From contig OZ017799.1 in NCBI GenBank assembly GCA_963969395.1, forward strand, positions 14,882,501 to 14,946,500: a stretch of DNA of 64,000 nt. Reading direction: 5' to 3'. This stretch comes from Pseudoscleropodium purum. Lineage: Eukaryota; Streptophyta; Bryopsida; Hypnales; Brachytheciaceae. This document shows, piece by piece, positions 36,715 to 48,879 of the stretch (position 1 is the first letter of the stretch; the number at the start of each line of letters is the position of its first letter). Position numbers and translations under genes: made by a program. The notes beneath the pieces were generated by a model. It was not told where the DNA came from and ran no database searches. It was given only the letters and a program-made list of their open reading frames with translations.

Positions 36715-38178
36715 CCCCTAAAGGACCAAGACTATGTTTTCACCAAAACCGCTCCAAAACTGTCATTTTTAATACAAGTACCAAATTTTAGAAATGTAAC
36801 CGTAGGATCTTGTAGTGAACTAGTTTTAGAGGTTGTGGGAAAAATTTCAGAGATTTCCACCGTGTGGATTGCAAGATAAGGTAAACCTGCCTATGACAAG
36901 CAAATCACCCATGACAGGCACCTAGGGAACTCCCCCATTACAGTCTTCCATCAACCCATGAGAAACTTTTTCTTAAAAATAGAATTAAGACTGCATTAGG
37001 TTGATTTTTAGTTGTCATCAAAGCCTTGGAATATAGTTATGGAGTTATTAATAACTGTGATAGAACATTGACACCTTTCTAGTGTAAATTGTTAGTAAAA
37101 AGTTATTTTTTAATTTCTTTATGTCATATCCATGTTAGGAAATCTTGTAACCATGTTAAAGAATGTTATGACTGCTTTGGGTGGTAAGATGACCATCATG
37201 GAAACACTTTTCTACTGATTTGGGGTAGTCTACAGACTTTTTTGGGCAAACTGGACAACAAACTTCGAAAATTCACAAAAAATTCATATTTTGTCGAAAA
37301 AATAAAATTCTAGTTGCTTCCTTCATTTCTCACATTTGTCTTTGTACAAAAAAAAATCAGATTTTTTTTGTCAATGGCAATAGGACAAATCAGCCATTCT
37401 GCCTGTCATAGGCAGGTTTACCTTAATAGCGTTTGAATTGACAAATATTCTTATTTTGTCCCTGCAAAAATCCAGGCAGCTGCACTTCACAAGGTCACAT
37501 CTTTATGAAAAAATGTCCAAAATGGTTGCAAGTCTTTGGATTCATTCTTCAAGGTAAGTTGGCTACATGCTTGAAAATTTTTAGATCATTTGGAATTGTA
37601 CAACATATAGGAAAAAAATAGTAAGTAAAAAAAAATAGGTAATGATTCAAAACACTAAATTGTTAAGAATTTCGATATAGAATTGAAAAATGCCAATCCC
37701 AACGGTTGTAATGTTGCAATAAACAATCTACACCCAATGACTTTATTTTTTTTTCAAAAATATTAAAAATTGAGTTAAATCAAGGACTTCAAAGTTTTTT
37801 TTAGAGTAGAGATTCTATAACTACCCTCAAACTAAGAATCCTCATAACTTTTGACTCATTAATCCAATTGAAAAGATTCAAAACTTTCCATGTATATATA
37901 AACCTAAAGAACCAATTTCAAATTTTTATTATTTTTAAAAGTGATTTTTAAGGAAGTTTTTTGAGCTGCCCAAGCTACCTACAAAACATATAAAATCGCA
38001 TATCATGCAATAACTTTTTGACCATTTAGTCAAAAGTTACGAAAATTGTCAGGCCTTGAAGCTACTCTTCAAACACATGTTTAGAGAAAATTTCAGCACA
38101 AAATAATTAAAACTCCATTCGTGGTGAGCTGCCCAAATTCGCTATATTGCCAAAAAATGCAACTTGGTCCTTTAGGGG
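36715..38178 (-). mobile_element. TTAA-flanked DNA transposon, copy 6, nested in copy 5
   Basis: Perfect TTAA on both sides (36711-36714, 38179-38182). The ends are CCCCTAAAGGACCAAGACTA and ...GCAACTTGGTCCTTTAGGGG. Removing the element and one TTAA rejoins copy 5 at a single TTAA. That is direct evidence that this family inserts into, and duplicates, TTAA. It is enlarged by a 545-bp element at 36879-37423. Confidence 0.88.
36879..37423. mobile_element. TA-flanked inverted-repeat element (Tc1/mariner-like), nested in copy 6
   Basis: AGGTAAACCTGCCTATGACA begins the element, and its exact inverted partner ends it. TA precedes and follows (36877-36878, 37424-37425). The interrupted host text (TTGCAAGATA...ATAGCGTTTGAA) matches TTGCAAGATATTAGCGTTCG in the sister copy near 20617, giving an empty site. 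No transposase frame. TA duplication suggests Tc1/mariner, but the terminal sequence is not a typical Stowaway one. Confidence 0.75.
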
Positions 38179-38483
38179 TTAAACAAAATGGAATATTTTT
38201 AAGCTTTCTATGTATATATCAATCTTAAAGAAACAATTTCAAATTTTTATTTTTTTTAAAAGTGATTTTTTGAAGTGCCTGCATTGTCCAAGCTTCAAAA
38301 GAAACTACATATTATACAATAACTTTTTAACCATGTAGACAAAATTAATGAAAATTGTTGCCCCTTAAAGCTACTTCTTGCTTAGATGCTGTGTGAAAAT
38401 TTTTAAGAAAAAAAAAAAATTTCATTTATAAATTGATTACAAAAAACACTATGTGCCAAAAATGCTTTTTAGTCCTATAGGGG

Positions 38484-39732
38484 ATAATCTCTAAAGGATC
38501 AAGGAAACCACTTTAGAACTTTTGAGAATTTGAGAAAGCTTTGCTAACATAATAATTTGGAGTTCATATATAAATCTTTAGGATGGATGCTATACATTTT
38601 AATCTATATGTAAAGCTTTGTTTCATGTCATTCCAAAATTTAGAAGGTTTTTAAAAATTTTAATGTCAAACTAGGTGGCTAAAAATATATTCTAGAAAAC
38701 ATTTCTTTCAATTTTTTGGATTACATAGATTTTATACCTACTAAAAAATATTTGAATTCCAAATAAAGAGATGAAAGTTACAAGGAGTTTTAATTTTGTA
38801 GTCAATAGAGGTAGAAAAAATATGTAAAGTCATCATTTGAACTCAATTTTGAAAATTTTCAAATAAAAAATGCCAATTTTTTCTTGAACACTATCACCAT
38901 TGGGATTATCAATTCTCAATTTTTAGTAAAAGTTATTAGGAATTTAGTTTATTTTTAAATCAATATCACCTTCCACTTTATATGGTAATTCTTTTAAAGA
39001 TGAATATGAAAGTTTTTTTAAGTAACTTTTTAAATATATATTCTCAGTCTATTTTCAAATGCATTGACTAAAATGCACAAGTTATAGTACATATGTGTTT
39101 TTTCCTAAAATTTTTAAAAGACAAAACTTCACCTTTTATAAGAGCTAGGAAAATCAATATTTTGAAGTTTAAGCACATTAAACTTAGTTACAATCAATGG
39201 GAATATTCATTCTAAAATTTTCAATGACACTAGCATGTGAGCAAGCTTGAGAGTGGTGAGCAGGGATTGTGTGAGCCTAGAGCCTAGAAATTTAGAATAT
39301 GATGTAATTTGTAAATTTAAAAAAAATCAAAAGATTAATTTTTTTTCAACAAAATTTTTTGAATTAGAAAAATTTTGACCTATTACCATAGGATCCATAA
39401 CCGTGGATTTGAAATCTAAACCTTGGGAAGTTGGTACTATTGGATGTTTTAAAATTTATATTATATTCTAAGAGGCTGTCCCAAAATGGGTTGATAAAGT
39501 GAGAATACAAATAATTAGAATCAAATCTAAAGATGGGAGGAAGACAAATGTATTGAAAATATCATAGGATGTCAAAAATTGTGTACATAATAAAATATTC
39601 TTTCATTTCAAAAATGAATACACATTGGAATATAAAATAAGATTTTGCTATTGAAATTTGGGGATTATGAAGATAATATATCGGTACTACGTATTTACTT
39701 CATATCATGCTAATATCTATCAATTAACTTAC
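38484..39732. other. AT-rich intergenic DNA
   Basis: No gene or clear repeat. If the following transposase belongs to a full MULE, one terminal repeat might lie here, but I found none. Confidence 0.4.
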
Positions 39733-42700
39733 TCACTCGCACGTCTTGATGATCCCAACTCCAAGAAGTACTTGCTTCACTTCATCTAAGCTAAGGGTAG
39801 GAGCGTGGATGAACGTATCTATTTTATAATCTAGTTTGCAAAAATAACGAAAGATGTAATAAAGGTGTGTGCAATTTATGTACATGCCACAGTTTCCAAT
39901 GGAGGTTCCATTCATACTTCCATAATGGAGACAAGTACAAGATGGAAAATTGCAAAGTGTAATGTTATAAATCTTTTGGTTAGGCTCAATTCCAGACGAA
40001 AGTGTAATAATAGCACCAAGTCTAGGGTAAAAAAGGAAGTTCACCCCAGTTATACTTGTGGTAACATTCCTTGTGCTTTTCCATTGATTGCAATGATTTT
40101 CAATGGGGACCTTATTGCTCCACCAAACTTGTTTTCCATCCCAAGTGGAGGGGATTCTTTTAACATGTGTTGATCGAGGATGAATCCAAAACATAGGTTC
40201 AAATATTCTGGAGGAAGTGAATAGATGCCGAAGTGACATTGGCACATTAGATTGTAAGCAGAAGCCAGCTTCTTCAAACTCTATGATTTCAGCACAAGTA
40301 AGGGTGGTATCTGTGAGAATAGGCTAGACCTCAAGGATCTTAAGTCAAGTAAGAACATCGGAACTTTTAGGTCCCATGACACATCGTGCAATTTGGTCAA
40401 CACAAAACAAAAAATCCTTTGTTTGAACAATTGTATCCTTATATTTACACTTCTACCCTTTGTAAATAGGGACAACAATGGGTTTACCATGTTTAACAAT
40501 CAATAGCTTGTATTTGGCTTGTGTGTACTTTTAAATGGCATGACATTGTTTCGTTGATTTGTGTGAAATTCTTGTTATATGCCATTCCGATGTATCACAA
40601 TTCATTTCTACCACAGATTGAATATGGGGTATGATCATATTAAACTCTTTAATGGCACTCCCAAGTTGTACTCTAGCAATGGTTGATCTAGTTTAAACCT
40701 GAGGATGAGAGAAGTTCACCTTGTTAGAACGATGATAATCACCTTCAAAACCAATTGGAAGATCCAATTTTCTTTTGCTGGACCCAAATACCTCTTTCCC
40801 CTCCAAGTGTGGAATCTGAATGCAGATGTCTTTTGCTCTAGGCATCTCACTGAATGCGTCTACAATTTTCTTTCCATCTCTAGATGCCATAGCTCTCTTC
40901 ATTTCAAATCTTTTTAAGAAGGGCTTTTCCTAGAAGGGCCTCTACAAAGATAAGTTCTATAATTGGTCATCTGCATAAAGGCTTGAATCCAATCATTGCA
41001 TGTCACAACGAACAAGTCAAACCCGCGTTTGCCATAAGTTTGCGTCCATTTGTTGTGCATTGTTTTAACTAGGTTACACGTTGGAGTGTTTGCTAGTTCC
41101 TTTGCTGTCATTTTTTGCAAAGACAATCAATGAAGTCATTATTCAAATGGTTTGTTGTTTAGAATAAGAAATAAGGAAAAAAATGAGAGTAGAATAAATG
41201 TCATACCATTTCCATGAATCCACCCCATTGACAATATCGAAAGTGCCAAAATGCGAGCCAATCCTTGAGTTCACGAATTGTTGATTCTGATGCAGTTTTA
41301 GAGGGGTACCACCAAGTTCTAATTTCTAGATATATCTTGTCTATTTCGGACATTGATGTTGCATCCTTGTATTACTTGCAGAGTTGGATATGTTGGTGCT
41401 GGAACTCTTTGGCAATTAACTTCTCTATGTGCTTATGCACGCTTGTTGCCCAATGAAACAAGCAGATCCTTTCATGATCCACTATTGGAACAGATGGATT
41501 CCCTGATCCATACACAATGCGAATTGCATTAAAGTTGGTTTGAGTACTATCATACATAAATCCCTTAAAGGTTGGATTCGACCCTCCATTTTGTGCCATA
41601 ACCTTATTCAGACAATGTCAAAAAATGATTTGGCCTTCAATGCCTTCAATTTGCATATCACAAATGACGATGGTCATGACTTTACAATAAGTAGAGTCAT
41701 AAATGTGACAAGCAATAGTTGTCTATAATTTCACCCTCTTTACATGATCAAATATGATAAAGCAATTCTTGAAGTCACCGCCTAATTGCATTCGTTGTAT
41801 GAGATCAACTCCACTATCAGATCCATCCACAAGTATTTCAAACAAATAGACCTTCTCTTGTCTTTGTCCATAAAATACACTATCATAGATATACTCTATT
41901 TTAGCACATCCCTTCATGTCAAGAATCCGATCAATTTTTCCACCACCCTCGTTGTTGCTCCGAAAAGAAAATATCATATTGCGTACATTTGGTGAGCTGA
42001 GGAGCTGAAATTTATCCATAACATTCTCTAATGCATTTCCATGGAGCATCTCCTTTGGTCCCGGTCTATTATGAATAGAAATGTATCAAGGAACTCCTTG
42101 TTTGCCGCCATGGTGATAGCGGAAGTTTTGGCGGTTGAAGTTCTAACCACTCTGTGAGCGATCAATCCAATGATTGCTTCAAGAGACTCTTTGCATTGGC
42201 CATCAAGAACTGGATGCAAATAGACACCCAAGTGGACGCATTTACATGACAAATCTCCACTTTTAAGTATGTAATATATTCTCAAGTTACATAGATTGAG
42301 ACAAGTAGGAGATTGTCTACAAACTTTATAGAGTATAGTAGAATCTAGTGGAGGAATTTGACTTAGGCTAAAAGAATGTTTAGTAGTCCCAATCCACTCA
42401 GTTTCATTACTTTTTGAAGCTCACATGTGATAGTCACATCTTGGATTTTCACAAATCAAATGCCCAATACAAAACGACTTTCTAAACTTCAAATCTAGGT
42501 CATTATGGATGTTAAACGCCATGGTGTGACACCATGTGTGACCATCATATTGCTTATGTATGCTTTCCATGCCTCTAGCCCTACATATAGATCTACAATA
42601 TGGCGGCAACTTGAAGAGAACATTTCCATCAAAACGAAGTGGGAGAAACTGGACCTTCTAATATTCAATGGAATCAAAATGAATTTGGATAAATTTATTC

Positions 42701-43355
42701 CATGATTCAGGCATAGAAGACTATTTGCAAAAACATTATAATACACTTAGAGAATTGTGATGATTGGGAGGGAAAGGAGGACGAGAAAATCCAGACAATG
42801 TAGGACTATTAGGGATAGTGCCAAATGTAGTAGAAATGAATAAATCCACTGTAGATGGCAAAACAACATTTGAAGATGAAGGTTGACAAGCTTTAATTGG
42901 AGTTTTGCCTTCCGAATCACTAGATAATTCTATGATTGGTTCTAGAGACTCACATTTGACATTGTTGACAATGAACAAAATATCGTTTGGAAAACATTCA
43001 CTACCTAGAAATTCTACTTTTATTGGTTATAATAATCGGCGTTCAACATTGAACTAATAAAAAACAAGTGTTTGTATTTGAGTCAAAGCTAGCAAGAATT
43101 CAAACAAGAGACTGTAAACTCTGTAGCTTCCTACAGAAAAAAGCCAATAGAATTCTTCTTGATTGCTACATCTTGACTACAAGATAGTTTTTTAACAATA
43201 CCATAGTCACCTTGAACTTTTTCTTTTACAATGATAGAAGAAAGGGAGAATCCAAATCGGACATAAAGGAAATAGGCAAGTACATGTACATAACCTTCAC
43301 TCCCTAAAGGTAGAACAAATGGGACCTCATGACCTCTAGCGACAATACTAGCCAT
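39733..43355 (-). pseudogene. MULE-like transposase gene with SWIM zinc finger, decayed
   Basis: Conserved blocks occur in order on the minus strand but in shifting frames. 43355: MASIVARGHEVPFVLPLG start. 42978: ELSSDSEGK region. About 42600-42421: DLKFRKSFCIGHLICENPRC, a Cys-rich motif. 42285-41723: KCVHLGVYLHPVLDGQCKES, FLDTFLFIIDRDQ, GSGVDLIQRMQLGGDFKNCF, FDHVKRV. About 41720-41625: YDSTYCKVMTIVICDMQ. 41599-41372: FKGFMYDSTQTNFNAIRIVYG and ERICLFHWATSVHKH. 41126-40914: NKWTQTYGKRGFDLFV and AFMQMTNYRTYL. 40245-39733: FPSCTCLHYG...GMYINCTHLYYIF, a SWIM finger (CxC...CxH). Order and motifs fit a MULE-type transposase family seen in early land plants and gymnosperms. The catalytic triad cannot be mapped with certainty. 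Stops and frameshifts make it inactive. It lies head-to-head with the gene at 43968. Confidence 0.8.
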
Positions 43356-43967
43356 TGTAGAGTATTAAAGAAATGATTGAGCAAGCAATAACACTAAAAA
43401 AGAAGAAAAAAGCAAGCAATTATATTTGAAAGTGCAAGGGTTATGAATATAAAGAAGGGTCATTCCAAATGGATGAACTGAAATTTGAATTTGGATTGAT
43501 AATATGAGGGCTTATTATTACGTATCATATAAAGATTTGACACAAAGGAAGGTATATGAAGAATGTTTGAAATGAAGAATGTTTGATATGAAGGCAGGGA
43601 AGGCGACGTACTGCATGGTATCAATTAAAAAAAGACATATCAATCTTTGTGAGACCATATTAGTAATGTATGAATGAGCACTAATAAGAGATGGTAATTC
43701 ACCACGTGCTTGCAATTATTATTTCATATTTGGAGACTACTTTAGAATCTTGTATTTGATTATATTGTCAATAGCAGACCATCTAAACCATCAATTAGTA
43801 ATGAAATAGAATTTAAATCGTGTAGAGAAAAGCTTGTAAAGTTTCATAGAATATAAAAGCTTGCATAGTAGGATGAAGTAGTATGTAGAAATGCATGTTC
43901 CAAAAAGTGTCTGTAATGTAGTTTTGAGGACATTGATATTGTATGCATTGCTAGTTGATTATTTCAA
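43356..43967. promoter_or_regulatory. Divergent intergenic region between two decayed genes
   Basis: About 610 bases separate the minus-strand start at 43355 and the plus-strand ATG at 43968. It is AT-rich with TATA-like stretches in both directions. A shared promoter is inferred from geometry only. Confidence 0.3.
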
Positions 43968-44989
43968 ATGAATGAGAACTTGTCTTCTCCATTGTTAGCA
44001 TTGGATACTCTAAGTAAGGGTAGGAGAAATAGGAGAAAAAATAGCTTTCGTTATTCGAGTAGAAGGCAATTGTTAAGGGTTAGAATGATTAAATGGTTGC
44101 CTCGAATCACTATAGTTGATTTGTTGGATACAACGAGAAATTTAATATAAGAAGGTATTGTTTTATGTGAAGCAAGTAGAGAGGATATCATAGAGGTCGA
44201 ATTCATTTCATGTGATGCTCAACTAGGTATTGCTTCTAGTTGTTGTGATTGGGATCAATATATTAACGAAGAGGAAGAAGAGGAGGAAGAAGAAGTAAAT
44301 GAAGAAAAAGAGCAAGAACAACAAACACTACTAACATTGGAGTTGGATGCAAATCTTAGAAGTACAAAGGAAATGGTAAGGAAATAATTATCCCAAGTGA
44401 TATTACCTTTGAATGTATGTAAAATTTTTTTTAGATGCAAATTTTGAAACTTTGCATCATTTTGTGTGCATCAGAAGCCCAATTCCAATAGTGTATAGGA
44501 CGTAAAAACTGGATACATATTAAGTCTTTTACGGCCTAAAAACTAAAACAGCATCTTGGAAGCTTTCCTGAAATCTTCAAATTTCAAAAAATTTTAATCA
44601 AAATCCAGTACTTTTATTTTCCATAGTTATTGCCGATTTTTATAAAATTAGTGAAGTGTCTCAAAATCTTGAAAAAAAATTAGAGTGAATATAACCTATA
44701 GAATCTATAGGTAAAAAAATTTTGGCTTAAAATCTAAAAAATTGAAATCATTCAGAAGATTCTTTTCAAGTATATCTACCAATCTTTTTTTTTTTTTTTT
44801 TGGAGACTAATTTCAACCTAAACCTTGTGATGTCTTCGAAGGTGCCAAGGCAACATTCCTACAAAGAAAGAGAAGAAGAATCAATGAAAGAAGGGGAGGC
44901 TACTACCATGGAGGAGGGGGACGCTTCAGTAAAGTTTAAGCAACAAAGAGGGTATGGAGAAATACTAAACTAAGTGAATGACAGAACAG

Positions 44990-46140
44990 CAACCGTGCGG
45001 AATGAAACAAATTCAGATGCGTTGCTCGGTTTTGAATTGCCTTCTTGGACCCTAGTCGTTAATGGCTATGCTTTTCAAGCTTTAGTTTGTTATGATGTTG
45101 GATTACAATTTACTGAAATGCTCTTAACTTTTTGGACTTCATAATGGGCAAGGTTGATAGGACGTCCGGACGCGGACACTGTGTCCGTAGCGTCCGCCGA
45201 GACCGCCCCGTCCGCCTGTCCCCCTGTCCACCCCATCCGCCCCGTCCACCCCGCCCCGCCCCGCCCGTCTGCCTTCCAACGGCGGGAGGGACGCTGCGTC
45301 CGCTGGCGTTCGGACGTTCAAGTTACGGACGCTATGTTGGGGCGGATGTACTGATTTGTCAACCTTGATAATGGGTGGCTATTAACGGCTATACTTTCTT
45401 CAGATTTCAATTTAGGATTTTAGATACTAGAATACTCCATCTTTTAATGGCTATGCTTTTTGGGATGCAAATTTGTTTCCATGATATGTCTAAGTAATTC
45501 ACTGCTGAAATTTTTGGCCCTCTCAGACCCCCAGCCATTAATGGCCACACTTTTGGAGGCTCAAATGCGTTCCTACATTTTCTCATAAACTAGTTTAGTG
45601 CTGAAATTTTTGGCCCTTCTAGACCCCTAGCCATTAGAGGCCATGTTTTTGGAGGCTAAAATTTGCTTCACTACATGGCTAAAATTTGCTTAATGCTAAA
45701 ATATTTAGTACCTTCCTACACCCCAATTGTTAATGGCTACGCTTTTAGAGACTTAGATTTCTTTTATGTTATGGCTGAAATTCCTCTAATGTTGAAATTT
45801 AACTAGTACAAAAAATTTTGGTACCTTCTTATACCTCCAATCGTTAACGGCTACACTTTTAGAGACTCAAATTTGCTTCATTAGATGCTACATATTTGTC
45901 TAATGCTAAAATCTTAGAGCCTTATTATCCCCCAGCCGTTAATAACTATGCTTTTAGAAAAATAGATTTGCTTTTATGTTTTGGCTGAAATTGTTCTAAT
46001 GCTGAAATTTTTCAGCTGTACTACCCTCCAATCGTTAACGGCCACGTTTTTAGAGATTTAGATTTATTTTTGTATTATGGCTAAAATTGTTCTAATGTTG
46101 AAATTTTTCAGCTCTCCTACACCCTAGCCGTTAACAACTG
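44990..46140 (+). repeat. 96-bp minisatellite with palindromic core
   Basis: About ten imperfect units, each with a CCGTTAACGGC / GCCATTAATGGC-type palindrome followed by TA(C/T)(A/G)CTTTTAGAGACTCAAAT and GCTGAAATTTTTGGC. Cores lie near 45058, 45381, 45444, 45536, 45632, 45730, 45842, 45936, 46033 and 46127, mostly 94-98 bases apart. The 323-base gap between the first two becomes 96 once the MITE and its duplicated 8 bases are removed. It sits in a putative intron of the gene at 43968. Confidence 0.85.
45149..45367. mobile_element. GC-rich hAT-type MITE with 8-bp target duplication
   Basis: 219 bases bounded by CAAGGTTGA and its exact inverted copy TCAACCTTG. ATAATGGG is duplicated on both sides (45141-45148 and 45368-45375). 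An 8-base duplication with CAAGG-type ends is typical of the hAT superfamily. The interior is extremely GC-rich with repeated GTCCG/CGGAC palindromic blocks, in sharp contrast to its AT-rich host. Open frames on both strands (45132-45368) are by-products of lacking AT-rich stop codons. Confidence 0.92.
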
Positions 46141-48879
46141 GGGTGTTCAATTACATATTCTACAATGCATATAAGAAGCTACAACTTCTTCTAATCTTCA
46201 TTTATATGTCATTTCAGAGATGTTGACTTCAGAAGATCCACAAACACAAGGATTAGATGTTTTACTTCAACCTCTTTTTGAAGATCAGTTGGAGGTAGAA
46301 TTGCATGGCTTATTGAAGAAAGAGACTATGAATACTTTTTCTTATCTTGAGTGGTTAAGGTATCAACCATGGGCAAAATCAAAAATCAATATTCCTTTGT
46401 GCCATATGATTTCTTTGTTGGTTGTGAGACCTTTTTTGAAGAATGAAGTTATGAATCTAGCTGCACAATTTGTTATTTGTGATTACATGGAGGAGAATGG
46501 AGTTTTTTATGTGGCTTTGGGAAATAATGAAGGAAAGACAGTTGACATCACGGATGATATTGTAAAATTGTAGAGTGACAATTGGGTGTAGGCTAATGCT
46601 GTGTTTGAGAAAAAATTACAAAATGATGAAGATTTCAAAAAAAAATTCGGCAAGATGTTCATGGTGTGGGATGGCAACCACCGTTTACAAACATGGTTGT
46701 CTATTATCAACTGTGATCATGCCAATGACTTTATATGGCATTATGCTATTGAAAATATTATTTCAAAGGTCAAAGGCAACATTGCAATTATATTGGTAGC
46801 ATTGCATGAAGTCAATTGGTAATCTCTTTTATTCTTTTATCAAATTTCATTTCATTTCACTACTTAATCTTTCAATCTTGTTTGGTTTAGACCATTGTAA
46901 TTCTTAGTATTCTACCCTCTTATTGGTTTGATGTTCACTTTGCACATTTTAACATAATGAATTTTATTTTGACAAGAGAAACTAGAAATCCCATGTTTCT
47001 ATCAATCTACTTCACAAGCTATATTGTATTCAAAATATTGCTAGGCAACTATTATCATATTTTGAAAACTTTGTTTTCAAAAAGGATCTTATTGCAGCTG
47101 AAGCCAAGCAGAAGTCAAAACAAAGGACTTGATTTACTCTTACTATTGAGGCTCTAAATGGAGTCTTATATCAAGTTCATTTCTAACATTTTCTTTATTA
47201 TTTTGTATTTGAATCCAATCTTCAAATCCTTACTTTGTTTATTTTAGTTAATATTAGGTTGTTCTAATATGCATAACATTTGTCATCATATGCAAGTTTC
47301 CTTATTCTCATATATTATTTACTTCATGCAGCAAAAATTGAGAGATGTTGTTGCTACTACTTAAAGAGAATTTTATGAGAAGTATCCCAATTCAATAGAT
47401 TGGACTCTAGTGACAATTCATAAATGGGTTTCCAAAATTGTTGACAAGGTGAAGGTAGCTTCTCATTCAGAATTGAAGAAACAACTCCCCATTGCAGATT
47501 CAAAGCACAAGACAACATCCTTAAATCAAGTGAAGTATCACTATGAAACTCATGATGAAAGTCCGGAGATGACTCAAGAAAAATTGTGGATGTTGGCAAC
47601 TTTAGCAATAAACATTTTTATAAAAGTCAAGTGGCTAGAGAGATAGAATAAGTCTCCCATTTTTCATGAGACTCTCAAATTTCCTAAGGAAAAATTCAAT
47701 GATGTTGACTTTCTTGAATGGCTTTATAAAGCTATATGGTGGGCTTAGGTCAGTACTTCTCTTTCTTTCTTATTTTTTTAGTATTATTTCTTTGAACTTC
47801 TTCATTCAATTGTTACATTCTTCTAATTTAAATTTTATATGTGGTAGTCGACTATTGAGACAAAAAAACTTTTTGATGCTATAGTGGTTGATTTTAGGAT
47901 GTCTATTAACTACCTTCCAAATTATATGGATCTTTTGTCCACTATTTTTTATTATGTGGAGACAATGCATATATTGTTGTGGGATACTGCTTTCTTTAGT
48001 TAATTTTTGTGGATAAGGGAATCCACAAGAATCATAAGATTGACAAGCAATTCAACTTCAAATCAACTATGCAAAGGGTTTTATATAAGTACCTTAAGTA
48101 TGTACTTTTCCCTGCCAAAGTCATTTCCAAATCTCACACTTTCTTTATAAATTATTTGGACAAAGAATGTGAAGAGTGCATGTTTATTGAGGGGATTATG
48201 AAATCTTGAGATCCCATACATTTGGAAAAGTGTGGATGGTATTTGGATTGTCTCCTTCAAAGATCTCCTACTTTTGACATTGTGCTTTGAGATTCTATTG
48301 AAACTATTCTCATAGGTGTAGTTATAGATGTTCCTAAAACAATGAACAAAGATGCATCAATAAGCCCAATAAGACAAAGGCAAAGACAAAGACAAAAAAG
48401 TTAGTGGTTCACGTTGATAATTCTAATGAGAATGTTCCAATTCAAGGCACTTTTAAGAACCTTGTTGTTACTGAGCCATCTTCTTCAAATGTTGAGGTAG
48501 TACCTCCTTCTTCAAAGCAACAAAAGACAATTTCTACTCCTATGGTTTTGGTGCCGATTTCTTCTCCTATCTTTGAGTTACCTCCCGAGCTTAAAGGTAT
48601 GATGAGTACTTTGGCTCCTTTATCTGCGAATCATACATCTTTGGATTTAATTTTAAATGATTCATTTGTTAAAATTATTGAGGAGAAGGTACTTTTACTG
48701 AAACACCCCTACATAGGGCTTCACTTTTTCAATAACCTAATTTCTTTGCTAAAAATGAGTCATGTCAGCCTTACATCAAATCATGAACCAAATCATAAAC
48801 CAAATCCAATAACTGTGGTTTATTGTTTTCACAAGTATCGCTATGGAATAGACACTTAGAAAAGAAAGGAGAGATCCTC

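Larger units (their letters stand above)
36099..38483 (-). mobile_element. TTAA-flanked DNA transposon, copy 5, split by copy 6
   Basis: It starts after TTAA (36095-36098) with TTCCTAAAATTCTTTCATG and ends at TTTTTAGTCCTATAGGGG (38483) before ATAA. It is interrupted at 36711-38182 by another member of the same family. The left remnant ends ...CTTTCATTTCA and the right remnant begins ACAAAATGGAATATTTTTAAG. The matching uninterrupted text inside copy 6 reads CTCATTAATCCAATTGAAAAG. Old and diverged. Confidence 0.8.

Noticed and set aside
45132..45368. Proline/arginine-rich frames on both strands
   Set aside because: They lie inside a GC-rich hAT MITE with clear ends and target duplication.
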